From: Sporobacter sp942492735
GTDB taxonomy: Bacteria > Bacillota > Clostridia > Oscillospirales > Oscillospiraceae
Direction: 5' to 3'
Assembly: GCA_942492735.1 (NCBI GenBank)
Contig: OW818648.1
Location: forward strand, 3,162,001 to 3,226,000
Length of the DNA stretch: 64,000 nt
Part shown: positions 1-8,597 of the stretch, piece after piece
Layout of the letters: each line of letters starts with the position of its first letter
Numbering within the stretch: the stretch's first letter is position 1
The notes under the pieces: generated by a model
Told to the model about the DNA's origin: nothing
Database searches by the model: none
The model's input: only the letters and a program-made list of their open reading frames with translations
Program-made: the position numbers and the translations under genes

Positions 1-2
1 TA

Positions 3-401
3 GATGATATGATGCTCTATGACCGTCTTGAAAAAGCGCTCGCGCCTGTGGGTTTCGGAAAGCTCACCATGACGACGGCAGAAAAGCATGACGCAATGAT
101 CGCCTTTACATCCCAGATGGCACACATCGTATCCAATGCGTTTATCAAGAGTCCAACGGCGCGGGAGCACAAAGGCTATTCCGCCGGAAGCTATAAGGAC
201 TTAACGCGCGTCGCTTGGCTCAATCCCGACATGTGGGCGGAGCTTTTTCTGGAGAACCGGGATGTTCTGCTTAAAGAAATGGACTTTTTTATCGCTTCAG
301 TCGGTAAATACAGGGACGCGCTGATCAAAAACGACAGGACTGAATTGCGGGCGCTTCTAGACGAGGGCAGAACGATCAAGGAGGAGTTGGACGGCAGATG
401 A
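3..401 (+). CDS. tyrA: Prephenate dehydrogenase, C-terminal part (cut by window edge)
   Basis: The frame is open from the first bases, so this is the 3' part (about 132 codons) of a longer gene. Prephenate dehydrogenase makes 4-hydroxyphenylpyruvate from prephenate with NAD(P), the tyrosine branch. The visible part is the all-helical dimerisation domain: the motif HDAMIAFTSQMAHIVSNAF at about residues 30-48 matches the family's H-D-x-x-x-A-F-x-S-Q-x-x-H signature. It overlaps aroB by 4 bases (ATGA), so the two are translationally coupled. The gene heads the aromatic operon that runs to 7095. The NAD-binding domain lies upstream of the window. Confidence 0.88.
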   Translation, partial: DDMMLYDRLEKALAPVGFGKLTMTTAEKHDAMIAFTSQMAHIVSNAFIKSPTAREHKGYSAGSYKDLTRVAWLNPDMWAELFLENRDVLLKEMDFFIASVGKYRDALIKNDRTELRALLDEGRTIKEELDGR

Positions 402-1456
402 AAAAGATCACGGTCGATACATCGAAAACGTATGACATCCTGATTAGCCCCGGACTTCTCGATAAGACCGGAGAACACGTGGCTCGTGTTGTTAAGGGCC
501 GATCCGCCGCTATTGTGACGGACGATACCGTCGATGCGCTCTACGGCAACAGACTGGCCGCTTCACTCTGCAGCGCCGGCTTCAAGGTCGTCAAATATGT
601 GATCCGTCACGGCGAATCGTCAAAGAATGCCGAGAACTTTATAACGCTCCTGAACTTCTTTGCTCATAGCAAGCTGACGCGCGTCGATTCCGTTATCGCG
701 CTGGGCGGCGGCGTCGTCGGGGATCTTGCGGGCTTTGCGGCATCAAGCTATATGCGTGGTATCGGCTTTATTCAGATACCGACGACGCTGCTCGCTGCCG
801 TGGATTCTTCGGTTGGCGGTAAAACAGCAATCGATTTAGATGCGGGTAAAAATCTAGCCGGTACCTTTTATCAGCCAGACCTCGTCCTGTGTGATTATAC
901 TCTGATGGAGTCACTCAGCGATGACGTTTTCCGCGAGGGTATCGCCGAGGTTATCAAATACGGCGTTATCTCCGACGAAAAGCTCTTTACGATGCTGCGC
1001 GCGCCCGTTAAGCCTCAGCTCGAGGAAATCATCGCACGATGCGTGGCAATCAAGCGTGATATTGTCTCCATAGACGAAACGGAAAAAGGTCCCCGCAAGC
1101 TGTTGAATTTCGGGCATACAGTCGGCCACGCGGTTGAAGCCTGCAGTCATTACACAATATCGCACGGCACAGCCGTTGCGATTGGCATGGCCGTTATGGC
1201 GCGCGCCTGCTCGAAAATGGGTATATGCGACGCCCAAACGAGTGAACAGATCGTCGACCTGATCAAATTCTGCACCTTACCTGTATCTGCTGACTTCAGC
1301 GCCAACGAATTGGCCTCAGCATCGCTCAGCGATAAAAAGCGAAGCGGCGGCATGATCACGCTCGTCGTTCCAGAACAGATTGGTCTTTGTGTGCTGCGTG
1401 AAACGCCTGTCAGCGAGCTGGAATATATCATCGGTCTGGGGTTGGATTGCGGTTAG
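398..1456 (+). CDS. aroB: 3-dehydroquinate synthase
   Basis: Second step of the shikimate pathway: DAHP to 3-dehydroquinate, cytosolic, using NAD and a divalent metal. The 352-residue length is normal. Visible motifs are the nucleotide-binding GGGVVGDLAGF at about 103-113, PTTLLAAVDSSVGGKTA at about 128-144, and the metal ligands Glu180 (in REGIAEVIKYG), His240 (in NFGHTVGHAVE) and His256. The ATG overlaps the tyrA stop. The next gene, aroA, starts 268 bases later, after a repeat-rich spacer. Confidence 0.96.
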   Translation: MKKITVDTSKTYDILISPGLLDKTGEHVARVVKGRSAAIVTDDTVDALYGNRLAASLCSAGFKVVKYVIRHGESSKNAENFITLLNFFAHSKLTRVDSVIALGGGVVGDLAGFAASSYMRGIGFIQIPTTLLAAVDSSVGGKTAIDLDAGKNLAGTFYQPDLVLCDYTLMESLSDDVFREGIAEVIKYGVISDEKLFTMLRAPVKPQLEEIIARCVAIKRDIVSIDETEKGPRKLLNFGHTVGHAVEACSHYTISHGTAVAIGMAVMARACSKMGICDAQTSEQIVDLIKFCTLPVSADFSANELASASLSDKKRSGGMITLVVPEQIGLCVLRETPVSELEYIIGLGLDCG

Positions 1457-1538
1457 GGTTTCGCTCAAAAAGCTCCTTAAGTAAAGGCTTTGCAGGTGAC
1501 TGAAGATTACATTCAGTACCACGTTACGCCGACAAGGC

Positions 1539-1666
1539 GGACGGCCAATGGCCGTCCCTACGCATGACATGTTGATTTGTAGGGTCGATTCAGGAATCGC
1601 TCTCCGTCCTGAAGGCTCCTTTTGAAAGGAGCCTTATGAGGGCCGTTGGCGATTCATGACTCGCCC
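1539..1666. repeat. Cluster of short intergenic palindromes between aroB and aroA
   Basis: This gap holds several inverted repeats: GGACGGCCAATGGCCGTCC (1539-1557), GTAGGGTCGATTCAGGAATC (from 1579), a hairpin with 11-base arms AAGGCTCCTTT/AAAGGAGCCTT (1612-1635), and GGCGATTCATGACTCGCC (1648-1665). The same core words (GTAGGG, CGATTCATGAATCG, GGCCGTCCCTAC) recur in other gaps of this window, so they are dispersed REP-like elements rather than a gene-specific regulator. They lie inside the aro operon and would be transcribed as hairpins. Confidence 0.8.
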
Positions 1667-1724
1667 TCCGGTACTCCGTCATATTACATGCATTGATCAA
1701 TCAGCATGAGAGCGAGGCATCATC

Positions 1725-2990
1725 ATGACAGTAAAAATCATAAAATCCGTTCAGGGCGGCACGGTCAGCGCGATTGCCTCAAAATCCGAGGCGCACCGGC
1801 TTTTAATTGGCGCTGCTTTATCAACAGGTGCCTCGCATATCGTGTGTTCGGAGACATCTGACGATATCAACGCGACTGTGCGGTGCTTAAACGCGCTTGG
1901 CGCACAAATTGTTTATCAAGACGGTCTCTTCAACGTTCTGCCGGTAAAGACTCCGGTAAAAGGTGAAATAATTCTTGATTGCGGCGAAAGCGGGTCAACG
2001 CTGCGTTTTATGCTGCCTGTTGCCTGTGCTCTGGGCGCAGAAGCCGTTTTTAAGATGGCCGGGCGACTTCCCACAAGACCGCTGTCCCCATTATACGAGG
2101 AGCTAATATCTCACGGCTGCGCCCTATCCCCGCAGGGTATGAGTCCGCTCCACGCAAGCGGTCATCTGAGAGGCGGAAATTTCACAATACCGGGCAATAT
2201 ATCGTCCCAATTTATCAGCGGTTTGATGTTTGCGCTGCCGCTTCTACCCGACGACAGCCAGATCAAGATTATCGGTGATATCGAGTCGGAGCCCTACATC
2301 GATATGACGATCGCGGCTGTTAAAAAATTCGGGATTGTTATTAAACCGGGAGATCACAATTATCTGATTAGAGGAAACCAGCATTATACGGCGAAGCAAA
2401 GTGTGAGCGTCGAGGGCGATTGGTCAAACGCGGCTTTTTGGCTCTGCGCCGGGGCAATTGGTGATGGTGGTATTAACGTACTAAACCTGAACGGTGCTTC
2501 ACTGCAGGGTGATAAAAGCGTCCTGTCCATTCTGGAGCGCTTCGGCGCAAATATCGTTTTAAGCGGCGATAGCGTCACCGTTTCCCGCGGAAAACTCGTC
2601 GGCATTAAAATCGACGCCGGTGACACGCCTGACCTCGTTCCCATTCTGGCCGCTGTCGCGTCTATTGCGGAAGGAAAAACAACAATTTATAACGCCGGCC
2701 GGCTCCGTATCAAGGAGAGCGACAGGCTTAAAACAGTCACCGAGACCCTCAGTATACTTGGAGCAGATATCATTGAAACACCTGACGGACTCATCATTAA
2801 CGGGAAAACTCAGCTTTCCGGCGGCACCGTCCATTCACATGGCGACCATCGAATCGCCATGATGGCGGCGATTGTCTCGACAGTGTGCAGCGAAGCTGTT
2901 ACAATTATTGGTGCCGAAGCAGTTAAGAAATCGTACCCCGGATTCTTTCGGGACTTTGCCGCGCTGGGCGGTATTGCGGAGGAGGAATAA
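1725..2990 (+). CDS. aroA: 3-phosphoshikimate 1-carboxyvinyltransferase (EPSP synthase)
   Basis: Joins shikimate 3-phosphate and phosphoenolpyruvate to form EPSP, sixth step of the pathway. 421 residues, usual length. Substrate-binding Lys20-Ser21 lie in ASKSEAHRLL; GESGSTLRF at about 87-95 and PTRPLSPL at about 115-122 are the PEP/S3P-binding signatures; the second-domain motifs RIKESDRL and HGDHRIAMM are present. It ends 3 bases before aroC. The start has a purine-rich upstream stretch (GAGAGCGAGG). Confidence 0.96.
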   Translation: MTVKIIKSVQGGTVSAIASKSEAHRLLIGAALSTGASHIVCSETSDDINATVRCLNALGAQIVYQDGLFNVLPVKTPVKGEIILDCGESGSTLRFMLPVACALGAEAVFKMAGRLPTRPLSPLYEELISHGCALSPQGMSPLHASGHLRGGNFTIPGNISSQFISGLMFALPLLPDDSQIKIIGDIESEPYIDMTIAAVKKFGIVIKPGDHNYLIRGNQHYTAKQSVSVEGDWSNAAFWLCAGAIGDGGINVLNLNGASLQGDKSVLSILERFGANIVLSGDSVTVSRGKLVGIKIDAGDTPDLVPILAAVASIAEGKTTIYNAGRLRIKESDRLKTVTETLSILGADIIETPDGLIINGKTQLSGGTVHSHGDHRIAMMAAIVSTVCSEAVTIIGAEAVKKSYPGFFRDFAALGGIAEEE

Positions 2991-2993
2991 TAA

Positions 2994-4079
2994 ATGTCAT
3001 CCACTTTCGGGCATAACATTAAAATCTCGATTTTCGGGCAATCACATTCCGAGGCCATCGGCGTCGTCATTGACGGACTGCCGTCCGGCTTTAGAATAGA
3101 TTTCGATGAGCTGCAGCGATTTATGGCGCGGCGCGCGCCGGGTCAAAATAACTATTCGACGCAGCGCCGCGAAACCGATATACCGGAGATTTTGTCAGGC
3201 CTTGCCGGCGGCGTTACCTGCGGCGCGCCGTTTTGCGCGATTATCCGCAATAAAGACACACGTTCGGAAGACTACAATAGCTTAAGGGATGTCCCGCGCC
3301 CGTCTCACGCGGATTTCACGGCACAGTTGAAATACGGGGGTGCTCAGGATGTCGCGGGCGGCGGTCATTTTTCAGGCAGGCTCACAGCCCCCCTCTGTAT
3401 CGCCGGCGGTATCTGTCTGCAGCTTTTAAAAAGAGAACATATTGAGATTGCCGCGCATATTGCTGCCATCGCTGCCGTGCATGACGAATTCTTTAATCCG
3501 GTCACCGTCGGCTGCGACGATTTCACCAGACTGCGCAGCGCTGCATTTCCCGTGCTGGATTCGATCAGCGGGACGCGTATGCTGGCTGCCATTGAGGAAG
3601 CAAAAAAAGACGGCGACTCGCTCGGCGGTGTCATCGAATGCGCTGCCATCGGTATTCCCGGCGGACTCGGCGACCCGATGTTCGACGGAATGGAAAACCG
3701 TATCGCCGGTATTGTTTTCGCTATCCCGGCTGTCCGTGGTATCGAATTCGGCAGCGGCTTCGGCAGCACTGTTCTGCGCGGATCGGAGCATAATGACAGC
3801 TTCTATACGGATGGCGCGCAAATCAAAACGCGCACGAACAATCACGGCGGTATTCTCGGTGGCATTACGTCCGGTATGCCTGTTATATTCCGTGTCGCCG
3901 TTAAACCAACCCCGTCCATCGCAAAAGAACAGCTGAGCGTCAGTTTGTCAGACAAAACAAATGTAAAATTATCGATTAAAGGCCGTCACGACCCCTGCAT
4001 CGTCCCGCGCGCCGTCCCATGCGTGGAGGCCGCCGCGGCGATTGCGATTTATGACGCGCTGAGAAGCAGCTTTAAATAG
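2994..4079 (+). CDS. aroC: Chorismate synthase
   Basis: Converts EPSP to chorismate with reduced FMN. 361 residues. Visible family signatures are FGHNIKISIFGQSHS at the N-terminus, HADFTAQLKYGGAQDVAGGG near residue 104, and RTNNHGGILGGITSG near residue 280. The start sits 3 bases after the aroA stop with a GGAGGAGG ribosome site, so the two are co-translated. Confidence 0.96.
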   Translation: MSSTFGHNIKISIFGQSHSEAIGVVIDGLPSGFRIDFDELQRFMARRAPGQNNYSTQRRETDIPEILSGLAGGVTCGAPFCAIIRNKDTRSEDYNSLRDVPRPSHADFTAQLKYGGAQDVAGGGHFSGRLTAPLCIAGGICLQLLKREHIEIAAHIAAIAAVHDEFFNPVTVGCDDFTRLRSAAFPVLDSISGTRMLAAIEEAKKDGDSLGGVIECAAIGIPGGLGDPMFDGMENRIAGIVFAIPAVRGIEFGSGFGSTVLRGSEHNDSFYTDGAQIKTRTNNHGGILGGITSGMPVIFRVAVKPTPSIAKEQLSVSLSDKTNVKLSIKGRHDPCIVPRAVPCVEAAAAIAIYDALRSSFK

Positions 4080-4112
4080 CCGAACAAAAAAATGTTATGA
4101 AGGAGCATCAAC

Positions 4113-5255
4113 ATGGACATCAATGAATTACGTCAACAAATCGATCAAATAGACAGCGACTTACTGAACGCTTTCTGCCGCCGGATGGATATATCGGCAG
4201 AATTGGCTCTTTACAAAAAGGCAAACAGCCTGCCCGTTTATGATCCGGCGAGAGAGCGGCAAAAGCTGAACGCCGTCATATCAAAAACACCGGAGGAAAT
4301 CCGCACGTACGCCTCGGCACTTTACGCTCTCTTATTCGACCTCAGCCGCTCGTATCAGGAGAAAATACTCAATCCCGAGTGTCCGCTCATGAAGGAGATC
4401 ACAAATGCGATTGAGACAACTGATAAGCTGTTCCCGCGCGACGCCGTCGTCGCCTGTCAGGGTATCGAGGGCGCCTACTCGCAGCTCGCAAGCGAGAAGC
4501 TGTTTTCCATTCCGAATATCATGTACTGCACAACCTTCGACAGCGTATTTGCCGCCATCGACTCCGGTCTTTGCAAATACGGCGTGCTGCCGCTGGAAAA
4601 CAGCACAGCCGGTTCGATTAATAAAATTTACGATCTGATGATGAAGTATCACTTCTATATTGTCCGCAGCGCACGTCTCAAGGTCGACCACAACCTGCTG
4701 GCAAAAAAAGGGACGTCGATGAAGGATATTAAAGAAATCTACAGCCATGAGCAGGCAATTAATCAGTGCGGCGTTCTATTGAAATCGCTCGGCGGCGTCA
4801 AAATTACAGCCTGCGAGAACACAGCTGTCGCAGCTCAAATGGTAGCGGATTCTCCTCGCAAGGACGTTGCGGCCCTCTCCTCGCGCTACTGCGCCGATCT
4901 TTACGGTCTGGATTGCCTGGCCGATTCCGTGCAGGATAAAGGCAACAATTACACGCGCTTTATCACGATATCAAAAGATCTTGAGATTTACCCGGGCGCC
5001 GACAAAACAAGCATTATGATGTCCATTCCGCACAAACCCGGTTCCCTATATAGAATCTTGAGCCGCTTCTATGCGCTCGGCATCAACCTCATCAAGCTCG
5101 AAAGCCGGCCAATCCCCGACCGCGATTTTGAATTTATGTTCTATTTTGACCTTGAAACACCCGTCTACTCCCCGCAGTTCATCCAGCTTATCAGCGAGCT
5201 CAACGGCATCTGCGAAGAGTTCCGGTATCTCGGGAGCTATTCGGAGATTGTGTAA
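4113..5255 (+). CDS. pheA: Bifunctional chorismate mutase / prephenate dehydratase
   Basis: Makes phenylpyruvate from chorismate by two steps. Three domains are visible in 380 residues: an AroQ-type mutase helix bundle (about 1-85, MDINELRQQIDQIDSDLL and KAxxLPVYDPARE), a prephenate dehydratase domain (about 110-290, with QGIEGAYSQLA, LPLENSTAGS, SHEQAINQC and NYTRFI) and a C-terminal ACT domain (about 295-380) with the ESRP phenylalanine-binding motif. Feedback inhibition by phenylalanine is expected from the ACT domain. An AAGGAG site lies upstream of the ATG. Confidence 0.95.
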   Translation: MDINELRQQIDQIDSDLLNAFCRRMDISAELALYKKANSLPVYDPARERQKLNAVISKTPEEIRTYASALYALLFDLSRSYQEKILNPECPLMKEITNAIETTDKLFPRDAVVACQGIEGAYSQLASEKLFSIPNIMYCTTFDSVFAAIDSGLCKYGVLPLENSTAGSINKIYDLMMKYHFYIVRSARLKVDHNLLAKKGTSMKDIKEIYSHEQAINQCGVLLKSLGGVKITACENTAVAAQMVADSPRKDVAALSSRYCADLYGLDCLADSVQDKGNNYTRFITISKDLEIYPGADKTSIMMSIPHKPGSLYRILSRFYALGINLIKLESRPIPDRDFEFMFYFDLETPVYSPQFIQLISELNGICEEFRYLGSYSEIV

Positions 5256-5264
5256 CCTGAGCGA

Positions 5265-5396
5265 GGGCGACCACATAGGGTCGCCCCTACGCAAAACTAT
5301 AAGTAATGCTGTAGGGGCGATTATATGGCGACGTAACGGCGCCTGGCGCCCGCCGTATCTCATCTTCGTACGCGGGCGATTAATAATCGCCCCTAC
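5265..5396. repeat. REP palindrome followed by an 86-bp MITE-like unit
   Basis: A 22-base near-palindrome GGGCGACC...GGTCGCCC (5265-5286) followed by CTACG is succeeded by a unit at 5311-5396 that starts with GTAGGGGCGAT and ends with its exact reverse complement ATCGCCCCTAC. The interior is GC-rich and can itself fold (GGCGCC...). The same end sequence occurs at 29359-29420. The unit lies between pheA and the aroE/aroK fusion, inside the operon. Confidence 0.75.
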
Positions 5397-5434
5397 ATGT
5401 TTGCATAAGGATTAATCAAAACTTGGAGAAATAC

Positions 5435-6658
5435 ATGAAACATTTCGGCCTTCTGGGAGAAAAGCTCTCGCATAGCTTTTCTCCGCAAATCCACGGGTTT
5501 CTCGGTGATTACGATTATAAGCTCATCGAAAAAGCACCCGGCGACGTTGGGGATTTTCTCTTGGGCGGAGATTTTGACGGTCTGAATGTCACCATCCCTT
5601 ATAAAAAAGCCGTCATCCCCTTCTGTTCCGAAATTTCGGATACCGTCAGGAAAATCGGTAGCGTTAATACGATCATTCGGCTGCCGGACGGGCAATTGTT
5701 CGGCGACAACACTGACTATTATGGTTTCTATTATCTCATCAACAAAATAAACGTCGATGTTAAAGGAAAAAAGGTTCTGGTATTGGGCAGCGGGGGTTCT
5801 TCTCTGACGGTTCATGCGGTGCTGAGCGACTTACAGGCCGGCGAGATTATCATTGTTTCGCGCAGCGGTAAAGACAATTACGATAACCTGTACACCCACC
5901 AAGATGCTCAGATTATCGTCAATACAACACCGGTCGGTATGTTTCCGAATAACGGCGTCTCCCCTGTTGAAATTTCCGAATTTCCATTGTGCGAAGCCGT
6001 TATCGATATCTTGTATAACCCATACAGAACAAAGCTGCTGCTTGACGCCGAGGATTTATCAATCCCATGTATCAACGGGCTCCCAATGCTCGTCGCTCAG
6101 GCTAAAAGCGCCGCGGAGATTTTTACGGGCAGCGCCATCGACAATGGCAGGATCGGTACGATCAGCGAAGAAATATACCGACTGACAAAGAACATCGTTT
6201 TAATTGGCATGCCCGGCAGCGGTAAATCGACGACAGGCTTGGCACTGGCTAAAATAACGGGCAGTGAATTTTTTGATACTGATGAGCTGATCGCGTCAAG
6301 AGCCGGAAAAACAATACCGGAGATTTTCAGCGAATCCGGAGAAGCTGTTTTCAGAGCGATGGAAACGGAAGCTTTAACGGATGTCTCAAAAAAATGCGGC
6401 TGCGTCATCGCAACCGGCGGCGGTATTGTCAAGCAGCCCGAAAACCGGAGACTCATCCGACAGAACAGCACCTGCGTCTTCCTTGAAAGCGATATCACCG
6501 CGCTGCCGACAGAAGGCCGCCCGCTTTCCCTAACGAATGGCATTGAGGCGCTTGCAAAAGAGCGGCTGCCTCTGTACAATAGCTGGTGTGATTACAAGGT
6601 GACTGCCTGCGGCGTCGACGAAACGGCAAGAAAGATTAAGGAGCTGCTGTTGCTATGA
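5435..6658 (+). CDS. aroEK: Fused shikimate dehydrogenase - shikimate kinase
   Basis: One polypeptide of about 407 residues carries two pathway steps. The N-terminal half (about 1-245) is shikimate dehydrogenase: LSHSFSPQIHG, NVTIPYKKAV with the catalytic Lys, GDNTDYYGF, and the Rossmann motif LGSGGSS. The C-terminal half (about 255-407) is shikimate kinase: Walker A GMPGSGKST, DTDELI, FRAMETEAL, TGGGIV and the lid PTEGRPLS. The start chosen is ATG 5435, which has GGAG 7 bases upstream; the in-frame TTG at 5423 overlaps that site. The stop overlaps aroQ by 4 bases. Confidence 0.94.
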   Translation: MKHFGLLGEKLSHSFSPQIHGFLGDYDYKLIEKAPGDVGDFLLGGDFDGLNVTIPYKKAVIPFCSEISDTVRKIGSVNTIIRLPDGQLFGDNTDYYGFYYLINKINVDVKGKKVLVLGSGGSSLTVHAVLSDLQAGEIIIVSRSGKDNYDNLYTHQDAQIIVNTTPVGMFPNNGVSPVEISEFPLCEAVIDILYNPYRTKLLLDAEDLSIPCINGLPMLVAQAKSAAEIFTGSAIDNGRIGTISEEIYRLTKNIVLIGMPGSGKSTTGLALAKITGSEFFDTDELIASRAGKTIPEIFSESGEAVFRAMETEALTDVSKKCGCVIATGGGIVKQPENRRLIRQNSTCVFLESDITALPTEGRPLSLTNGIEALAKERLPLYNSWCDYKVTACGVDETARKIKELLLL

Positions 6659-7095
6659 AATTTCTCGTCATCAATGGACCCAATCTCAACATGCTCGGAC
6701 TCCGGGAACCCGATATTTACGGCAAAAAAAGCTTCAACGACCTATTGGAGTTTATCCGCCAGTCAGCAGAGGACGCCGGCGTTGACGTTGAACTCTTTCA
6801 GTCCAACAGCGAGGGCGCGATTGTCGATATCATCCAGTGGGCCTATGGCCGCGTTGACGGCATCATCATCAATCCCGCCGCTTACACCCATACCAGTATC
6901 GCCCTCCTCGACGCGCTCAAAGCCGTCGCCCTCCCCGCTGTTGAGGTACATATCTCGGATGTCAACAGCCGTGAAGACTTCAGGCGCATTTCGTATGCAG
7001 GGCAGGCATGCATTAATACCATCGCCGGAAAAGGGTTTGAGGGATATAAAGATGCAATAGTGTATCTGAAGGAATATTTAGCACAAAATCGTTGA
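6655..7095 (+). CDS. aroQ: Type II 3-dehydroquinate dehydratase
   Basis: Removes water from 3-dehydroquinate to give 3-dehydroshikimate. 146 residues, normal for the dodecameric type II enzyme. Motifs: INGPNLNMLGLREPDIYG with the catalytic Tyr at the end, FQSNSEGAIVD, INPAAYTHTSIA and EVHISDVNSREDFR. The ATG overlaps the stop of the aroEK fusion (ATGA). It is the last gene of the operon; a terminator follows. Confidence 0.96.
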   Translation: MKFLVINGPNLNMLGLREPDIYGKKSFNDLLEFIRQSAEDAGVDVELFQSNSEGAIVDIIQWAYGRVDGIIINPAAYTHTSIALLDALKAVALPAVEVHISDVNSREDFRRISYAGQACINTIAGKGFEGYKDAIVYLKEYLAQNR

Positions 7096-7105
7096 ACTCA
7101 CGCAG

Positions 7106-7136
7106 TGGCGGACCTCAAGTCCGCCATCTTTTTTTC
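7106..7136 (+). terminator. Rho-independent terminator of the aro operon
   Basis: A hairpin GGCGGAC-CTCAA-GTCCGCC (7107-7125) is followed by ATCTTTTTTT. It lies 11 bases after the aroQ stop and closes the operon. Confidence 0.85.
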
Positions 7137-7143
7137 ATATTAC

Positions 7144-7174
7144 GTAGGGCGCGGCATCCCTTGACGCGCCCTAC
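7144..7174. repeat. REP-like palindrome
   Basis: GTAGGGCGCG (7144-7153) and its exact reverse complement CGCGCCCTAC (7165-7174) surround an 11-base loop. It belongs to the GTAGGG...CCCTAC family scattered through the window and lies between convergent transcription units. Confidence 0.75.
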
Positions 7175-7203
7175 GACACAAACACTTTCTTATTTGTTCG
7201 AAT

Positions 7204-7917
7204 CTATTTTAGCTTAAGACTGAATTTGCGGTAAAGAAGCCATATCCATAGGCCAAGCGTGATGAGCGCAATCAGCAAATACGTCATATTGGCATCGCGT
7301 ACGAGCTTCGCAACCCAGAAAGACGGCAGAACCGAAAATATATACTGTACATCCGACTTCAGGAAAAATGGAATAACCAGCCCGATCATAAGAAGTCCCG
7401 ACATTTTTGCCATCGCCATTCCCTCCACCTTGTTGTGTGACAAAGAAAAGATCAGCAGAGAAACAGCAATGCTCAGCGCGCTCATGAGTAGGCAGGTGAT
7501 AATCATCAGCCATAGCGGCCAGACGGTCAGCGTAAAAAACAGCATGATCGGTATAGCGATAATACAAGAAATAACCGCCGGGAATATCAGTCTGGATACG
7601 ATGTAGCCTTTCCTGCCGACCGGCGTAACGGCCATATAAGCTGTCATATTCTCATCGGCCTCGGTCAGCATGACCATGGTAGACGCATAGCAAAACATGT
7701 ACGAGGTGAGTAGGCTCAAGAAAAGATCAAAAAGCAGAAAATACCCTGCCAAAATAGACTGCTTCTCGAAGTATCGGCATAAGAGCGTTTCAGCTTGCGG
7801 CATGCCAAAGCGGAAAACAAAGCCTGCCAGAATGGGCGCAAAACAGACAGCCCACAGCATTTTGTCGTTCAATATCTGACGTATAAACATAACAAATGAG
7901 CGAAACAGCGGTTTCAC
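7204..7917 (-). CDS. ABC-2 type transporter permease (distal gene)
   Basis: A hydrophobic protein of about 237 residues with roughly six membrane segments, resembling ABC-2 permease subunits. The start is taken as GTG at 7917, whose GTGA overlaps the stop of the upstream permease and which has GGAGGGG 8 bases upstream. The longer frame reaching 7992 would overlap its neighbour by 79 bases and is unlikely. It is the last gene of the operon tetR-ATPase-permease-permease. Its substrate cannot be told; such exporters often move drugs, peptides or lipids. Confidence 0.82.
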   Translation of the reverse strand: MKPLFRSFVMFIRQILNDKMLWAVCFAPILAGFVFRFGMPQAETLLCRYFEKQSILAGYFLLFDLFLSLLTSYMFCYASTMVMLTEADENMTAYMAVTPVGRKGYIVSRLIFPAVISCIIAIPIMLFFTLTVWPLWLMIITCLLMSALSIAVSLLIFSLSHNKVEGMAMAKMSGLLMIGLVIPFFLKSDVQYIFSVLPSFWVAKLVRDANMTYLLIALITLGLWIWLLYRKFSLKLK

Positions 7918-8597
7918 AGCTTGACCCCTCCCATCGACCGGAGCATTTTCGAGGCCGCTTTTTCGGCAAAACCGGCGGTTATTACTGTCCACAAGGCGAG
8001 TACGAGTAAGGTGGGTAGCGCGAGCTGTCCATTTTGACCGAGTTCAATCATACAGACACCGGGATGCAAAAGCAGCCAGCTTTTATTCCAGCCGAACAGA
8101 TACGCAATAGCCGGAATATTAATGATCAGCTCGGCCGGTATTGTCGTGAGTATAAAGCTATTGAGGGTCATGCATTTTGCCGCCACAATGAGACCGACAG
8201 CCGAAAACAGGCAGGAGCATAGAAACACACCGGCAATGAAGTAGAACGATATGATCGCTTTATCGCCGACAAGAGCAATGACGACAGCCACAAGTGTCGA
8301 AATGACGGCAATGGACAGCAGCTTAGACAGTATGTATTCCCTCGGCTTGACCGGGGACACGGCAAGGCTGTTCAATGTCCGTTCGCTCTTTTCAAATAGA
8401 ACGATAGCGCCCATGAAGAAAAGGCCCATGGCGGCAGGGTCTGTAAAAATCATCAAAATCGCCGCTTTGTTTCTCCAGTTCTCGGGTAAAACAAAAAGCA
8501 AACCGATATATAAAACTGCAAACACGGCATATATAAAGTAAAAACCATATTTTATCTGGAAACGGATATCTCCGAAAAAAAGCGCCTTCAGCCTCAT
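7914..8597 (-). CDS. ABC-2 type transporter permease
   Basis: A 227-residue integral membrane protein with about six hydrophobic segments. It contains the motif SERTLNSLAVSPVKPREYI after the second segment, a cytoplasmic loop pattern common in ABC-2 permeases (ERxxGxLxxLxxxPxxxxxY). It overlaps the ATPase gene by 4 bases and the second permease by 4 bases. The two permeases probably form a heterodimer with the ATPase encoded upstream. Confidence 0.82.
   Translation of the reverse strand: MRLKALFFGDIRFQIKYGFYFIYAVFAVLYIGLLFVLPENWRNKAAILMIFTDPAAMGLFFMGAIVLFEKSERTLNSLAVSPVKPREYILSKLLSIAVISTLVAVVIALVGDKAIISFYFIAGVFLCSCLFSAVGLIVAAKCMTLNSFILTTIPAELIINIPAIAYLFGWNKSWLLLHPGVCMIELGQNGQLALPTLLVLALWTVITAGFAEKAASKMLRSMGGVKL

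Noticed and set aside
3426..3845. 139-residue minus-strand frame
   Set aside because: Antisense to aroC, no ribosome site.
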